From positions 35,162,784 to 35,226,783 of the forward strand of contig JAQMRL010000010.1 in NCBI GenBank assembly GCA_035578175.1: a stretch of DNA of 64,000 nt, written 5' to 3'. The notes beneath the pieces are model-generated. The model saw only the letters and a list, made by a program, of their open reading frames with translations. It was not told the DNA's origin and did no database searches. This DNA is from Catonia carolina. Its lineage: Eukaryota; Arthropoda; Insecta; Hemiptera; Achilidae. Each line of letters opens with the position of its first letter. Position 1 is the first letter of the stretch. Positions 25,201 through 40,200 of the stretch are shown here, piece by piece. Position numbers and translations under genes: made by a program.

Positions 25201-28200
25201 CTTCTAATCCATGGGAGAGAGTGCATATGGATTTCTTAGGGCCAACAGACGGCCAACAGTACCTCATATTGGTGGATGCTTTCAGTAAGTGGGTGGAAGT
25301 AATACAGACAAGAACAACAACAAGTACATGGACAATCCAAGAATTACGAAGAATATTTTCAACCTTTGGTTTTCCTCACATATTGGTATCCGATAATGGA
25401 AGACAATTTGTTTCCCAAGAATTCAAAAACTTCATGAATGAATGTGGAATTATTCACAGAAAATCTGCACCATACCACCCAAATTCAAACGGTCAGGCTG
25501 AAAGATACGTGCAGACTGTCAAAAGGGCGCTAAGGTCTATGGAGGGAGAAAAGGGATCACTACAAAATAAAATACAAAAACTTCTTATGCAACTCAGACA
25601 ATCGCCAAATGCCACTGGAACATCAGCATACCACCTAATGTTTGGAAGGAGTGTTAGAACGAGCCTCTCCATAATTGTTCCAACATTAGAAACAACGAAA
25701 TATCGGGAAAAGGGACTACAAGTTGGAATCAACAGGAATTTTAAGGTTGGAGATAAAGTTCAAGCTCGCGAATACGTCAATGGATCAACCAAGTGGCACT
25801 TGGGCCATATAACTGCCAAACATGGACATGTGATGTACACAGTTCATCTAGATGATGGGCGGATCGTCAAAAGACATATTGACCAGCTGATACTACGTAA
25901 GGTACCGCATCACAGCAAATAGAGGAGGAGGTGTTAACATATGATTTTATTTAAGTCATGTGTTTTTCAAGTTGTTATTGTTGTGTATTCTGAGTTTTGT
26001 TTTTGTTTACATGTAGAGTTAAAAGAATAAAATAATACTACTTCTATTTCTTATTTGATATGTAATTTATTTCCAAAACTACAAGTTCAATAAATTCCTT
26101 TTCATTGGCACTACTTCCTCATCAGTATTATTATTGTCTTGTAATTGGTGGTAATTTCTAAAACTGTCATTTATCGTTTTCCTTTCTCTTTCCATCACAC
26201 CCAGATATCACAAACTACAAGAGATAGCAACAAACGGTTTTCGAATTTGTAATCTGCACAAAACAGTTATTTGCCCAAATTGGGTTTGAAGTTCTGGTTT
26301 CGACCAGAAGTGGCCCAAAACCTGAAGTCAAGAATATCAAAGTCAAAATTTGGAAACAAAAATAGTGTCATTCGATTCCTCTTAAAGAGTAGATACAGAA
26401 ATTACTACTGGTTTTGCCATAAGTCAAAGATTGGCCCTAAACCTTTTTAAAATTGCCACAAGCCAAAAAACGTATCTCATGTGTCATGTAAGGGGTTTTA
26501 TAAATTTGTTCAGTAGAAGTTAATAAAGAAATATGTTAACTATTTATTAAAAAGTATTCAAATATATTAATAATAAAATCACAGCTTCTCATAATAATCA
26601 GTAGGGAAAATAAAACAGAAAGAAATAGAATGTTTACATACCACAATAATCATTAAAATCACATATAGCTCGCATTCTTTATCAGTTAGTTAGGAAACAC
26701 AACTAAATCGATATGCAAGATGTGTAATTAAATCCTGTGAAATAGAAAAAAAAATATTGTGATACTTATCGCTAAGGTCCGTTTCGGGATCTAGGTAATT
26801 AAATAATTAATACATTAAAGTTTAAAATTACAAGTATTTATTACAACTAAAAGATTTACAAAATAAATAATAAACTAATTATTATAAAGTAATACAATAA
26901 ATAACTTAAATAATTTACTTAGTAGGCCTACTACTTACAAACAATTATACACAATGCACATATACAATAAAACTGAATAACAATAGTTGACCAATACAAT
27001 GCCCGGAACGCTGACCTCCTCTAACGTACCAATAGCACGCGCAATAAACACTCGTTAAAGATCAAACGAATACTAACTCTCCGACCGCACTTGGGGCTCT
27101 CTTTATTTAGGTGGGTCAATGAGATTTCTAGAAAAACAGAGAGTTTCGATGCAATAATAAAATATAAAAATCCTTTTTATTGGTTCTGGAAAAATCTTAA
27201 TTAGTGTAAACAAGTCACAATAGAATAAAAGGTGTTATACAAATAGTTGTACAACAAAGACCCTACCTTACTATACATGGCCCTTTTTAAATATCCTTTT
27301 ATAACTAACCCTATTGTTACCTTGTCACTGTATTATTTACTATTTAACATTTTATGAATTTCTCGATCCAGAAACCTCTCGAACAGAAATTCCGTTTCGA
27401 TATTATCACAATATTAATGAGGTAATATTTATATCACTTTATACCGCACAGAGCAGTAGTGGTAAACAATCATCATCTGCCAAGGATCAGACTCAATTGC
27501 CTGTTCTGGCATTCACCTCTTTTTTGGTCTTCCTAAGCCTCGCTTCCTCTAGGTTTATATTTCCATGCTCATGGAGGAAGCCTGTGTGCTGGCATGCGAA
27601 GTAAATTGTTTGACCTGTTTCTTTTCAGATTAATAATTATTTTCAGAAATAGTAGAAAATGGTACTGTTAAGTGTTGTAATGGCAGCTGTTGCACACAAA
27701 CTTGCAGTTCTGTGAATGTAGTTATAATTACACTATTTGTTACTGTATCTCTTCCTTCCTAGCATACTCCTCTTGAATTTTATTTCAACCAATTGCATCC
27801 TACTCTATGCCTTCTTTCCACCTGTCCCAAGTTTCTGCTCCAAGTCACTACTTTTACAAAGTATGCATTTTATATAATTTTCTGACAATTCATAGAAACT
27901 TCTTTCGATTTCATAGTTATAAGTGACATATCATTGCACAATGCTTGGATTGTTTCCATTTCAACTGTTGTTAGATCTGGTCACCTCTATAATAAGTGTG
28001 ATGCTTATTGTTTTTAATGTTTGTTGCAGATCGTTTAATCAAGAAAAATCCTGCACCAGTTCCGGTTCCTCAGCAGGCTTTCTCACAAAAACTTAAGGCT
28101 AAGAAACCTCAGACTGATGTAATTAATAAAAAAGGTCCATTAAAAGCTGTTATTCCATTACAGAACATGACTAAAGGTAATATTATACTGTAACAGTCTG

Positions 28201-31200
28201 ACTCTGGTTTGTATTTGCTGCATATAAGTTCATTTAACGTAGAGAAAATAAAATAACTGAAGCGTGCTTCACATCATTATGAGCTTCAGCATCTAGCATT
28301 ACTAACACCTTCGCCTCACCCCTCATCTTCCAGTTTTGTCTTATATTCTTCTTCAAGTGTGTGTGCATTCCATACATTGGTGACCATCATAACAATTCTC
28401 ACTTTGTTCATTGCAAAATATTCAGTGCATTGAACAAAGTTGTCTCATATATTGATAAGTATTAGTAATGTAAAGTTATGTAATAAATAGACAAAGTAAA
28501 ATATATAAAGAACTGAAAATCAAAACAGAACTAATACATTAGTAACATAATCTATTTATAGTTAGAGAGTTGTTTTAATAAGCTCGTGTGTTTAGTGAGT
28601 GAGGCATTCGTACAAGTAGCACGTGGAAAATGCGATCTGGCAATACTGTGGTGAACTCCATTTACCTTCAAGCTCACATTGGTGTGGTGCATATTATAGT
28701 ATAATTCCAGAAATAAGAAATTATTGTGGCGGGCCCATTTTGGATAACTCGGATTTACGATGTGTAAGTAATGATAGGTTAATTTATCTAGAACATTGCT
28801 TTTGTAGTTCATGAAAACTATTTATTTAAGAGCACTCAAAGTTTTTAACTAAAATTTTGTTCCTTTGATTGGTCTACTTTGGACTGCAAAATACAGATTT
28901 ACATTCTGGAATCATTCTTATTCTTCCGATAGAGCTCCATTCTCTTTGACCGTAAAGCTCTCTCTCTGTCCACAGACCTTGATGGTCTTTTTATCTCCTC
29001 TGAAAACTATCAAAGTTGACCAATTTCGTACAATTTGTCTGTGTTCTTATCGATCCAAATTATATGGCCATAAAATTGTATTCTTTGCTCATTTATTGCT
29101 GTTGAAAGTCTCAGTTTTTCAGTAAAGTTCTTTATTAATTCTCTTCTTCTATCTGTTATTCCAGGATCTCTTTTGCCCAATTATTTTTCTTTATATTTTT
29201 TCAAATTTATTGATCTCATTAATTTTGTCTGTTGTTAAGAATTCAGATGCGCAAAGGCACTCTGGTGATATTATAGATATATTATGATATAAGTTGGTTT
29301 TTTTACTACTAGGGATCACTTTTACATAATATAGATATCTGTCTTATCCAAATTGCTCCTTCATTGTTTTACTCTTGTTTTTCCTTGCTTCTATCGATTT
29401 TTGCCATTTGAAGTTTATTAGGTATAATCAGTTCAGAAGTTGCAGTTTATTTTACTGGTTATAATTTTTTTGTGTTATGTTATTGTACTATTTAATTTGT
29501 TGCAGGTGTGAAGAAGAAAGATTCACCTAAAGAGCGATTACAGAACTCTCATAAAGTTGTACAAAATGGATACTCTACACCAAAAAAGGTCAGATATTTG
29601 AATTATTTGATTATATTGTTCTGCGTGAATCTATTTATCTATTTGAATTTTAATCCAAACAAAACTGTGCGTGAGTTTTGGATAAGTCATAAAAATCTGT
29701 ATCAACATTATATCTTTCAACAAGTAGTTAACAGAACACAGAAGTCACTTGCACAAAATCAATAAATGCATTAATTTTGTTATCACATAAAGTAATATAA
29801 GTTATATATGACATGTAAAATGTTGGGATAGGTATTCAAAAGGCTATGCTAATGATTTAATCACATCAACAGTCAATCATAATCTCATTCCTTAAAAGAA
29901 GAGATAAAAGTAGTTAAAAAGTTTATCCCCATCATCTATAAATTCCTGTATTATGTATTATGGCTTCTTAATTTGGTAAGACTTTTACCTCCGTTTTATG
30001 TATTTTCTCCCAATCAGCCACAAACAACCTTTGATCCTCTGGCAATGGTTGCCTACTGTTGTTCACATAGATTATATTTCAAATCAATTTTATACCCATC
30101 ACAACATAAGTTATGGGTATGTAACAGTACTATATTTTATTTAGAAAAAAACAGATGTTGTTTGGGTTTATTTTCAATTTTGTAGGTTTAAAAGTAAATA
30201 TATGGCAAGCGGGAGAAGAATGAGTAGAAATTTTTTTTTCACTCTAAACTAATCCCAGTTACATTAAACAGTTACAGTTATATTAGTAAACTGCAAGTTG
30301 TGTTTTTTAAAGGTAATATTCAGAGAGACCAGTGAAGAAAAATATAAAAATTCCCTTATTAACCTGGTTCAAACAGTTGATCTTATTTTAGGCCATTGAT
30401 GGTGGGGGAGGCAACAAACGTGCTACAGCTAGATCAGTATAAGTCGGAAAATAGTAAATATTGTACTTTTCTTGTAGAGAATTCTTTAACGTATCTAATA
30501 GTGTGTACAGAAATAAAATGTCATAAAAGTGAAAGTTTTTATTCCCTCTATAGTGTGTAGGTAGCATTGATTGTTTGTGAATTGTTTGTTTTGAATGGAT
30601 GTCTGTCCAGCTCGTGTGTAAGTCAACGTACTTGCATATTCTTTAGTTTGTGTTGAAGCTATGACAATTCTGTTACGTAATTTGCCCTTGGTGGTGTAAG
30701 AAGAGTTCATTTTACTGTTTAGGAGGGGGTTTATCATCGCCCAGTCAAAAATTTAACACTTTGCAAGGTTGCAAGGAAATTGTAACGGCTTCTGCCTTAC
30801 TGCACGTACAGAATTGTTCAAAAAACGTTGTTGTAGAGAAAATAATTTCCTAAATTACAGTTGCTCACAGTTGTAATCGAGATGTAATAATGGTTCTGTG
30901 ATGTCACCATATAGAATGTAAAATACCATCCCTTCACCTTCCAAAATGGACTCATTTTGAACATTTTGTAACTTCGTCAAATATTTACGGAAATTTAAAT
31001 AAAAAATATATATTTATTCAGTAAACTCTTTTCTACAAAACATGTTTTATAAATTTTTTTGCTAAACTGAAATTTAAGCTTGTTATAGTAAAATATCTAA
31101 AGTAAACACAAACATTTTCGTGGATTAAAATTTCACGCCCCTAACGCAAAGAATTATGACGCGATTTTCATGGTATTATACTCAAAGGGGCGTACGTATT

Positions 31201-34200
31201 ATATGAGTCAGCAGTATTTTTTTTAGAATTTTTCATCCGTAATGATGTTAGATAAAACAGTTTTTTGAGAGCATGTTTTGATTTTTGCACTCCTTTTGTT
31301 TTACGAGAAGCAGTCCGTTCTGTAAGGGTTAATATTTTAATTTTGTAAACCCATCATGGATTTTTGTTCAGGGAATTTTTACTTACCAAACTATCACTAT
31401 TTTGCAAAGAAAGGTACAAGATAAGAGATCCATCAGAAGCCAACAAATATCCTGGCTAAAGAACTTGAGGACCTGGTTTGCAACTTCTACTACAGGATTC
31501 TTCAAAGCAGTAGCGAATACACTTATCATTGCCAGAATGATTGCGAACATTCGTTAGCGGATCGGCATGAAAAGTAGAAGAAGAAACTATCACAATTTTT
31601 CCATAATACGAGGGTAGGCTGATAAGTAATGCACACATGCTTGTAGAAGACAACTAAATAAACTTCAGTAGCGCGCCTGGTGGCATGTGGAAGTACTATT
31701 TCTCCTCTACAAGCCTGCGCAGTTTGAAGGCGTTGCTTTCATTCAGTTTGTTTTGAGTAGTGGAAGTATGGCGTCGTGTTCTGGTGCTATGTCAACGAGA
31801 ATTAAACAACGCGCTGTTATCGAATTTTTAACTGCTGAGAAAGTGAATCCTAGTGAGATTTATCGTCGTTTAAAGGCTGTTTATTGTGACGATACTGTTG
31901 ATAGGTCTACTGTGAATCGTTGGGTAATAAAATTTCGTGATTGCCAACCTGGAAAAGCCTTAATTGTTGACAAAACACGCAGTGGACGACCAATCACTGC
32001 CTCAGACGATAATCGTCGCAAACTCATCGATGATTTGATTCAAAATGACCGGCGAATCACTCAACAGCGTATCGCAAACCAAATTGGAATATCTAAGGAA
32101 CGTGTTGGCTTCATTATTGAACAATTGGGATACCGTAAAATCTGTGCACGATGGGTACCACGCCGTCTGACAGACGAGAATAAACAGCGTCGATTGGAAT
32201 GCTGTGAACAACTTTTGAAGCGCTACCGTGACGAAGGAGACGACTTTCTTTTGAATATTGTGACGGGGGACGAGTCATGGGTTCATCATTACGATCCCGA
32301 AGAAAAAAGGCAGAGCGCTGAATATCGTCATCCACATTCTCCTGTTGTGAAAAAGTTCAAAACACAACCGTCCGCAAAAAAAATTCTTTTGACTGTGTTT
32401 TGGGATGCTCGCCGAGTTTATGTGACTGATTATCTGGAACGAGGGGCAACGGTAAATTCTGCTCAGTATATACAGACTCTGAAACACCTCCGACGTCGAG
32501 TTTGTCGTGTTAGAGGCAACCTGGCGCCAATAATTTTGCAACACGACAATGCTCGTCCACACACTTCGCGTGCAACTGGAGAGGCTCTGAGAAACCTGAA
32601 GTTTCAACCAATTTTACACCCTCCGTATTCTCCCGACCTTGCGCCTTGCGATTTTTATTTTTTTCCTCTACTGAAGAGAGACCTTAAGGGTAATCATTAC
32701 AGCTCGGACAATGAGGTGAAGGCAGCTATTGCGTCCTGGGTTCGAGGAAAGTCGGAAGAATTTTTCAGTGACGGAATGAAAAAACTTGTTAAACGTTGGG
32801 AGAAATGTGTAATGCTTAACGGTGACTATATTGAAAAATAAATAGATAATTTGGTAGGTTAAGATTTGTACTTTAATTTGTTATTTACCCCATCTTGCTA
32901 TTTCTTTTTGTTCGTCTTCTACAAGCATGTGTGCATTACTTATCAGCCTACCCTCGTACTATGAACTTTTCTCCCCAAAACATGATTCATAAGACAGGAG
33001 GGGAATATTTTAAAGTTTAAATTTATGTCATCAGTTTTTTTCGTATTCTAGCCTGTTTCCAGTCTCATAACTGAAATTCAATATTTAACTTTAGTTTATT
33101 GTGTCTATGTTTACACATAATAAATTTCTTCAACTTTGTTATAATAACTTATTTTTTCCAGAATAAAAAAATTGTATCACCTAAGCCAGTTGCGTGTTCT
33201 ACACCTAACAAGATTATGAGTGCTGAATCATCTCCTGCAAGTAGTCCAATAATGTGTGTAAATATCTCAGATCCTCAACATCAGTCATTCAATGCAGTGG
33301 AAGAGTAAGTTATATTCAGAATTTTGGGAAACTTGAGTCAAAGTGTGTGGTGGTTATATTGTGTATAATTTTCTCTGATGTGAACCATGGTTGTTTTACA
33401 TTCTTGCTTGATAAACAAGATTATCCTTTGTTTACTGGTTAATTTCTTATTAATAAAAACAGTTAAATTCTTATTTTTATTTTTGTATTTGAAAGATCTT
33501 TGGCAAACCAAAAATATAGAATTGTAATTCACCACTGGTAAGTATGCCTCTACAGGGTGAACTGGAACGACAAGTAAATTTTATGCGTCGATTCTATATT
33601 AGGTTACTGTAATAACTGTGAGTACTGCTGTTCATTACAAAAAAATTGTTTAATCTGCCACACTGCCAGTACATTATTAATCTGTTTGACCACCACGTTG
33701 TTGTTTGTTTTTATTTATGTAGTTGTTCCTTTGAACACAAGATTCATTCAAGGGCAATTTAATATTTTTTAATAGCTTATTAGAATTAATTTGTTTACTT
33801 TTTTCCATGTGTGTTTATGCATCCGTTTTCATCTTTATTTAGTTACAATTACAACTGTATATTCATACAAGTGTATTATCTAAAATGGTAAGATAAGTTA
33901 TCCCCACATGGGAATGACACATTTGTAGTATGAAAAAGAGTTAAAATATTTCTATAAAAAAAATAATGAAATTATGAATTTACTTTCAAGATCTTTATCC
34001 ATCAGTCATAGGTTCCGGAAAAAAATAGCTTAAGTTGAGAATGTTTTATTTTAATTAAATAAAAAATATATGATACTTATGATTCTAATTTATTATAATA
34101 AAATATAAAAATGGAGTTAAATAAATTTAAAAAAAACTATATCTAATTGAACTGAAATTACATTTTAATGACTCTAAATTTACTATTTACGGTACCGCTT

Positions 34201-37200
34201 ACAATCAAAATTATTACCTTGTCATAACTTTTTGGTGATATCCTATTTTGGTGACGTATTGGTAAAGATGGTACCTCTGACGTATCGATGTTGTCTTCTA
34301 TCTGTACTATGATGGTAATTTATATATTGTATTATGATATAACTTTATAATGATATATATGATTTTAAACAAAGTTGTAATATTCACTTTTTTATTATAA
34401 TAAGATTACTGAATTTTCGACATAACGTTCAAAACACTTTACATATTTTCACTCTTCACTCTTATTATTTTCATTAATTCACTCTTTGCGGTTGACCATA
34501 AACCTTCCAGTTCACCGGTTGATCATACAGTGTCCGCTTCTAGGCCAAAAACTAGCGTCTCTCCAGTAACCTTCACTGTAACTGTTTATTCAAATTTAAC
34601 CAATCATGCACACGGTCTTAAATCTTTTAAACCAATGAAATTTTATAAACGTTCAACGGTTATACTCCATCCTTTGTTATACATTTGCCACGTGTCAGGC
34701 TCAATACACCGCACCGCTGCTTGTACGTGCGTTTTTAAAAAAAACGAAGTCATGAATTTAGAACGACATTGATATTTTGATGTCAGCAATTTACCGCCGA
34801 ACACTTATAGACTTAACAATCATGCTACTAATATCAATTCATGTATTTTAAAAAAAATAACATTTCTGTTTATTACACAAGTAGCTGTATTTATGATGTA
34901 TGTGTTTAACCCTTTGAGTGCCAGGATCCGATGTTGTCGAATGTAAGGGTCTTCTGAAAAGTGCCAGATCCAGTCACATCGGATTTCAGTAAAATGTTGC
35001 GTAAATGGCTATAACTTCTTTATACACTATTAGAATAGGTTGTTGGCTTTATTAATTGTGAAAATTGTGAACTTTCATTGTACGTCAATAGATTTCGCTG
35101 TTATTTAGTTATATTTATTGTACAAAGACTTGAGTTTGTGTATTTCTTTGGAAACACATGCGTCAATAGGTGTCTTCATCAAGCATGTTTAGTGGTGATG
35201 TTAATTTTGGTTATGTTAGTAATTTTAAATCGTTTTGTTATTATATCACTCTAATTAGTTATTTATAAATCAGGTAATTGTATATGAGATGAAATAACTC
35301 GCATAGTAAAAATATTTTTAGTTTAAAATATAATGGATGAAAAATATTACATGAACATCAAATTCTGGTAAATGAATGAAGATATTTTAGTAAATAAAAA
35401 TCAATGAATAAATTTTGTAAAACGGTTATATTTATAGAGTAAGGTGTTCTGTAAAAGAATTAAGCTAAAAACATTATTAATTCTGATGAAATTAATTTTT
35501 AATGGGAATCATATCATTAGCCTGCTTTTGACCTGGCATTTTTCACTAGTTATCCACTACAAGCCGTGACACTAAAAGTGTTAATGTCCTGTTTTTCTCT
35601 TAATTGAGGAAATCACCCAGTGGCAAACCCTCATCATTGTTTTATATAAGATCCCTATTCCAACAACTTTTGATCTCCTTGTGGATTTTGTGGTAGGTGT
35701 GGGTGTGACAATGCTCGTATTTCTGGGTTCATGTGATTTATTAATTTTGAATGGAAACGAGGGTATAATTTGTCAATGGCCATATACTGTGTCTACATTG
35801 AGATCTTGATATATGGCAGAGTTTCGTATGTAGTAGGGACTACATGTGTTAAACATAGAAATTGGTTTTGAAAAGTTTGTATCATATTTATTATATTTGA
35901 TTTTTTTGCTGAACCATGGATTAGAGTTCCATACATCCATATCAAACAAATTAGGAAGTAACAATGTATTTTTTTTTCAATAGATAACTGTGATCTACGG
36001 TGGAGTAGGGAGTATTAAGTCTTTAACCTGTGATTTAGTGAAGTATGTTTTTGTCATGCATGGTGGTTCTATATCAGTTTCCTGTTTAGTGTTAGGCCGA
36101 AATACTTAACTGTGTCTGTCTGAAATATTGGGTGATTACCATAGTATGGTGGAAAAGTTTTCCAACTACATGTAAACGTAGTATGATGTGATTTTTGTTC
36201 ATTTAATTTAATTTTCCATAGTTTAAACCTAATTAATTCACTAATCAATAATTAAAAATAACAATACTATAATTAACACACTGTATCACTATACCAATTA
36301 AATTTGACAAAATTTTTGTAGAAATTAGAAAAAAAGTCAGTTTGTAAATTGATCTAGTTCTTTAAACTTAGTACCTGAAATTATCATAATAAATATGTTG
36401 TGATAACAGATAAAATTTTGGTCTTTGTGTTACGAGAAGTACTGTTTTGTAAACATAAGGTGCTAGTACTCTACTTCATTCGCATTTTCAATGATATGTG
36501 TAATATGAAAATGTATTGATAAATTATTATTTGTTTTATTATTTATAAAAATTACAAAAATTGTGTACTTGTACATTATAATCATGACAATAATTTTAAA
36601 AGATAATTTACTTCTGTTGAACTAACTGTTTATTTTCTTTCTTAATTTTTCTTATACTACTTTATGTCTAAATTGTTTAATAATTTTTTGTTTAGTTTGA
36701 AGAGGGAGGAGAATGGTATTACAAAAATACGTTCAGCTTCTCTTACCAGTATTCCTAACCATAAAGAAAGTCCTAAAACTAAATTGAACAGTTCTGGTCC
36801 AGACTTAAAGAAGGTTAGTATACTGTATGTACAGGTGTTTTCTAAGGTAATTATGTAAGTGTGTAAAAATAAAAAATGTGATAATTTAGTAAATTAATTT
36901 CAAGCAACGTGGTGACTTCTAGGCTTGAATTGGTTTAACTATACTTCAGAACGTTTTGCTTGCATATTCATAATATTTTTTCCTTTAATTGGTTGATAAT
37001 TTTACTCTTAAGAAATTTTATTTTATTTTGTGGCTGTACTACTTTTCTGAAGTACAGTAAAGCTCGTTTAAGCAGATACCAACTGGTTGAGTCATAGGCA
37101 TTGTTGTTGGATGCTTACAAACAAGAAATAATGAGTACTGTCAGTCAAAAATTAATCCTTGTAATGTATCCTGCAGCTTGAAATTAATTCTGTATTTTTT

Positions 37201-40200
37201 TTTTACTTTTGAGACCTCATAGGATCACTTTAGTTCAAGTTTAGGTCTGTTTCAGTGTTGGGTTTCTTTGCAAAGCGTGCTCTCCTAAGCATAGCTTCCT
37301 TTCGTTTGGCCCACATTTTATTAAAACATTCTGGTCTCTGTTTCCGGTCTTCATCGGTAAACACCCTGTTGTACACTTCTGGGTTTTGGTTCGAATGTAA
37401 CCATATTAGTCTTGACTAGTCGGTTGTACTTAGCTGATTTCGTTAGCAAGTCTTGTTGAGTGATTCCTTGTTCCTCCATATCCCGCTGTACATCCTTCAA
37501 TCACCTAGGTCTCGACACCTTATTTCAAAAATGGTTGATCAGCTGGTTTACAAGTCTGGACTTTTCGGCTCTGAGTAGGTGTCCTAGGAATGATATTCTT
37601 TTCTTTCTAAAGTTATTTGTTAGTGGGGGGATTAGTTTGTAGATTTCTTTGTTTGGGATTAATCGCTACTGTCCCTCCACCATGTGCCGTTTGTTCCTGC
37701 TCTTCCTAAGTATTTTTCTTTCTATTTTCTCAATTTTATCGGTGTCTCCTAAGCGATATGGCCCGAATAACGTTTCGCTGGAATAGTGGATTCCTGGGAG
37801 AACCACTGTTTGGTAGTGTCTTAGTTTAGCTTTGGTTGACAGACATTTCTTGTTGTAAATGTTTTGAGTGGTTATAAGAGATTTCTTGAGTGTATAAATT
37901 TTTTCTTGCCATATGGGTCTTTCATTGAGACAATTGGTTATGATTTCTTCGAGATATTTAAATTTTTTCACAAGTTCTAGTTGGTGTCCATTAACCATTA
38001 CGCAGCTTATACAGAGTGGATCTCTGATCATGATTTTCATAGTTTCATAGGATATTCTCAGACCAATCTTTTCCGAAAGTTGCTCGAGGCACTCTAATTG
38101 GGTTCTTGTTTCTTTTATGTTGTTCACAAGGAAAGCTAGATCGTCCACAAAGCCCAGGCAGTTTATTTTGATTTCTTTGCCCACTTTTTTGTTTTCTCGG
38201 TTTGTTTTCCTCCATTCTTGTATTATATATTCAAGGGTGCAGTTGAACATCATAGGCGACAATCTGTCTCCCTGTCTTAGTCCGGTTTTTACTTGGAATG
38301 GTTCCGAGACCTCACTTCTGAATTTAACTTTAGACACTGTATTTTTTAAGGTCAAACTGATCATTCTGACTAGCTTGGGGTGAAGCCCTAGGTTACTTAG
38401 AATTTTTAATAGGGACTCCCTGTGCATGTAGTCGTACGGTTTCTTAAAGTCGACGAAGGCGATTACCAACTGTTTGGATCTGCATTTATAGTAATCTAAA
38501 ATCAGCTTTAGATTTAATATTTGTTCTGGGCAAGAAATTCTGTTGTATATAATAAATTTGTACAATAAATTTCACTAACCTTTATTTGAGCTGCCTTGAT
38601 TTTTTTCTGTTTATTAAGTACTCGTGTTTCGGTGGATCCACCATCATCAGAGTAAATAATATCGTTTGAAACTAAAAATTTTTTTTAAAAATCTATAGAA
38701 GAATTTATATTTTCAGTCTTATATAAAACATAGAAGGAGTTTTATATAGATGACTAAAGATGTAACATCTTCTATAGATTTTTAAAACAAAATGAGTTTC
38801 AGACGATATTATTTACTCTGATGATGGTGGATCCACCACAACACGTGTAAGTAATAAACAGAAAAAAATCAAGACAGCTTTAAAAAATGTTGAAATTATT
38901 GTATAAATTTATTATATGAAATAGAATAATTACTGTCAGTCAAGAGAACAATATTGTAGAAAATGATTTTGAAGTAATGAAGGAAGATTAAGAAGCTCAG
39001 ATCAATCACAGAGATGCAAAGGGTGTAATGCTTTTCAGTATTCTGAACAAAAAAAGGAAATCATTCTTAATTGATATTATATTGATTATAAAGTGGCATG
39101 ATTTCATTTTTGGAAAGTGATTTCAAGTTAATAAGTATAAGGCGTTAATTAATTTTTCTTCCTCCAATATATAACATTCTGTACAATTTGAAATTATTTA
39201 TTTATTTTTCATAGACTGTTTCTTTGTACTAACTTATTTATAATAGGATTAAAATATATATTGGTAAACCACCAGAATACGGTAACAGTAAACACGTACC
39301 ATGCTGAGGAAGTAATGGGTGACCATCAATGCGGCTTCAGGCAAAGCAGAAGTACTACCGATCAGGTCTTTTCAATTAAACAAATTATGGAGAAATGCTT
39401 TGAATACAACACAGATCTGCACATGCTTTTTGTTGATTTTCGACAAGCATTTGACAGAGGCAAAATGAAAAGAATACTGATAGAGTTTGGAATTCCAAGA
39501 AAGCTCGTCAATCTTGTGAGTTTGACAATGGATGGTACAACAGCTCAGGTTAAGATTGGAAACAAACTAAGTCCAAGTTTCAACGTTACAACCGGTGTCA
39601 GGCAGGGAGATGCACTCTCAGCTACACTCTTTAATTTAGTGCTGGAGGTAGTAATTCGAAAGCTAGGTCTGAGAGGGACAATAGTTAATAGAATGTGTCA
39701 AGTCCTGGCCTATGCAGACGATGTAGTTTTGATATCAAGGAATAAGGACAGCCTTAAAGAACTTTTTTGCACACTGAGGAATGAAGCTAGAGCTGGGCCT
39801 AGAGATAAATATTGATAAAACCAAGTACATGAGAATGTCTGCAAATGAACAAAGAAGACAGGTGAACAGATTGAAAATAGCCGATGGTTGCGAAGTGGAA
39901 GGCGTCAGTAAGTTCAAATATCTTGGGGTGATGCTGACGGCAGATAACAGAACCAGTCTTGAAATATGTAACAGAATTATGATGGGCAGTCGTGCATATT
40001 ATGCCAATCAGAAAATTTTCAAAAGTAGATTAATATCCCGAAGAACAAAGGAAAAGATGTATAGGACATTAGTAAAACCGGTTGTGACATATGGTGCTGA
40101 AACGTGGACAATTTTGAGTAAGGATGAGAGAGCGTTGAGGTCGTTTGAAAGAAGGATGTTCAGAAGGATATGGGGACCAATATGCGATGGAGGAAACTGG

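Larger units (their letters stand above)
21697..26083 (+). mobile_element. Ty3/gypsy (mag-like) LTR retrotransposon, complete
   Basis: 152-bp LTRs at both ends, 5-bp target duplication AGTTC (21692-21696 and 26084-26088), one uninterrupted Gag-Pol ORF, and a polypurine tract before the 3' LTR. The LTRs look identical by eye. Lying in intron 5 in the sense orientation, it brings a promoter and poly(A) signals into the host transcription unit. Very short LTRs, two zinc knuckles and a single ORF are features I associate with the mag clade; the clade call is inference. Confidence 0.95.
38543..38922. mobile_element. foldback element whose arms carry hammerhead-ribozyme-like motifs
   Basis: A near-complete palindrome centred near 38733. 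Left arm 38543-38672, right arm 38795-38922; the spacer is itself inverted-repeat-rich (ATCTATAGAAG/CTTCTATAGAT). Both arms contain, in outward orientation, CTGATGA, a GGTGGATCCACC hairpin, GAAA or a variant, a short ACACGTGT-type hairpin, and AAGTAATAAACAG. No ORF. A decayed relative spans 62260-63420. Confidence 0.8.

Noticed and set aside
31687..31767. Upstream in-frame extension of the mariner transposase
   Set aside because: The frame is open but starts at a non-conserved upstream codon; ATG at 31768 gives the normal family length.
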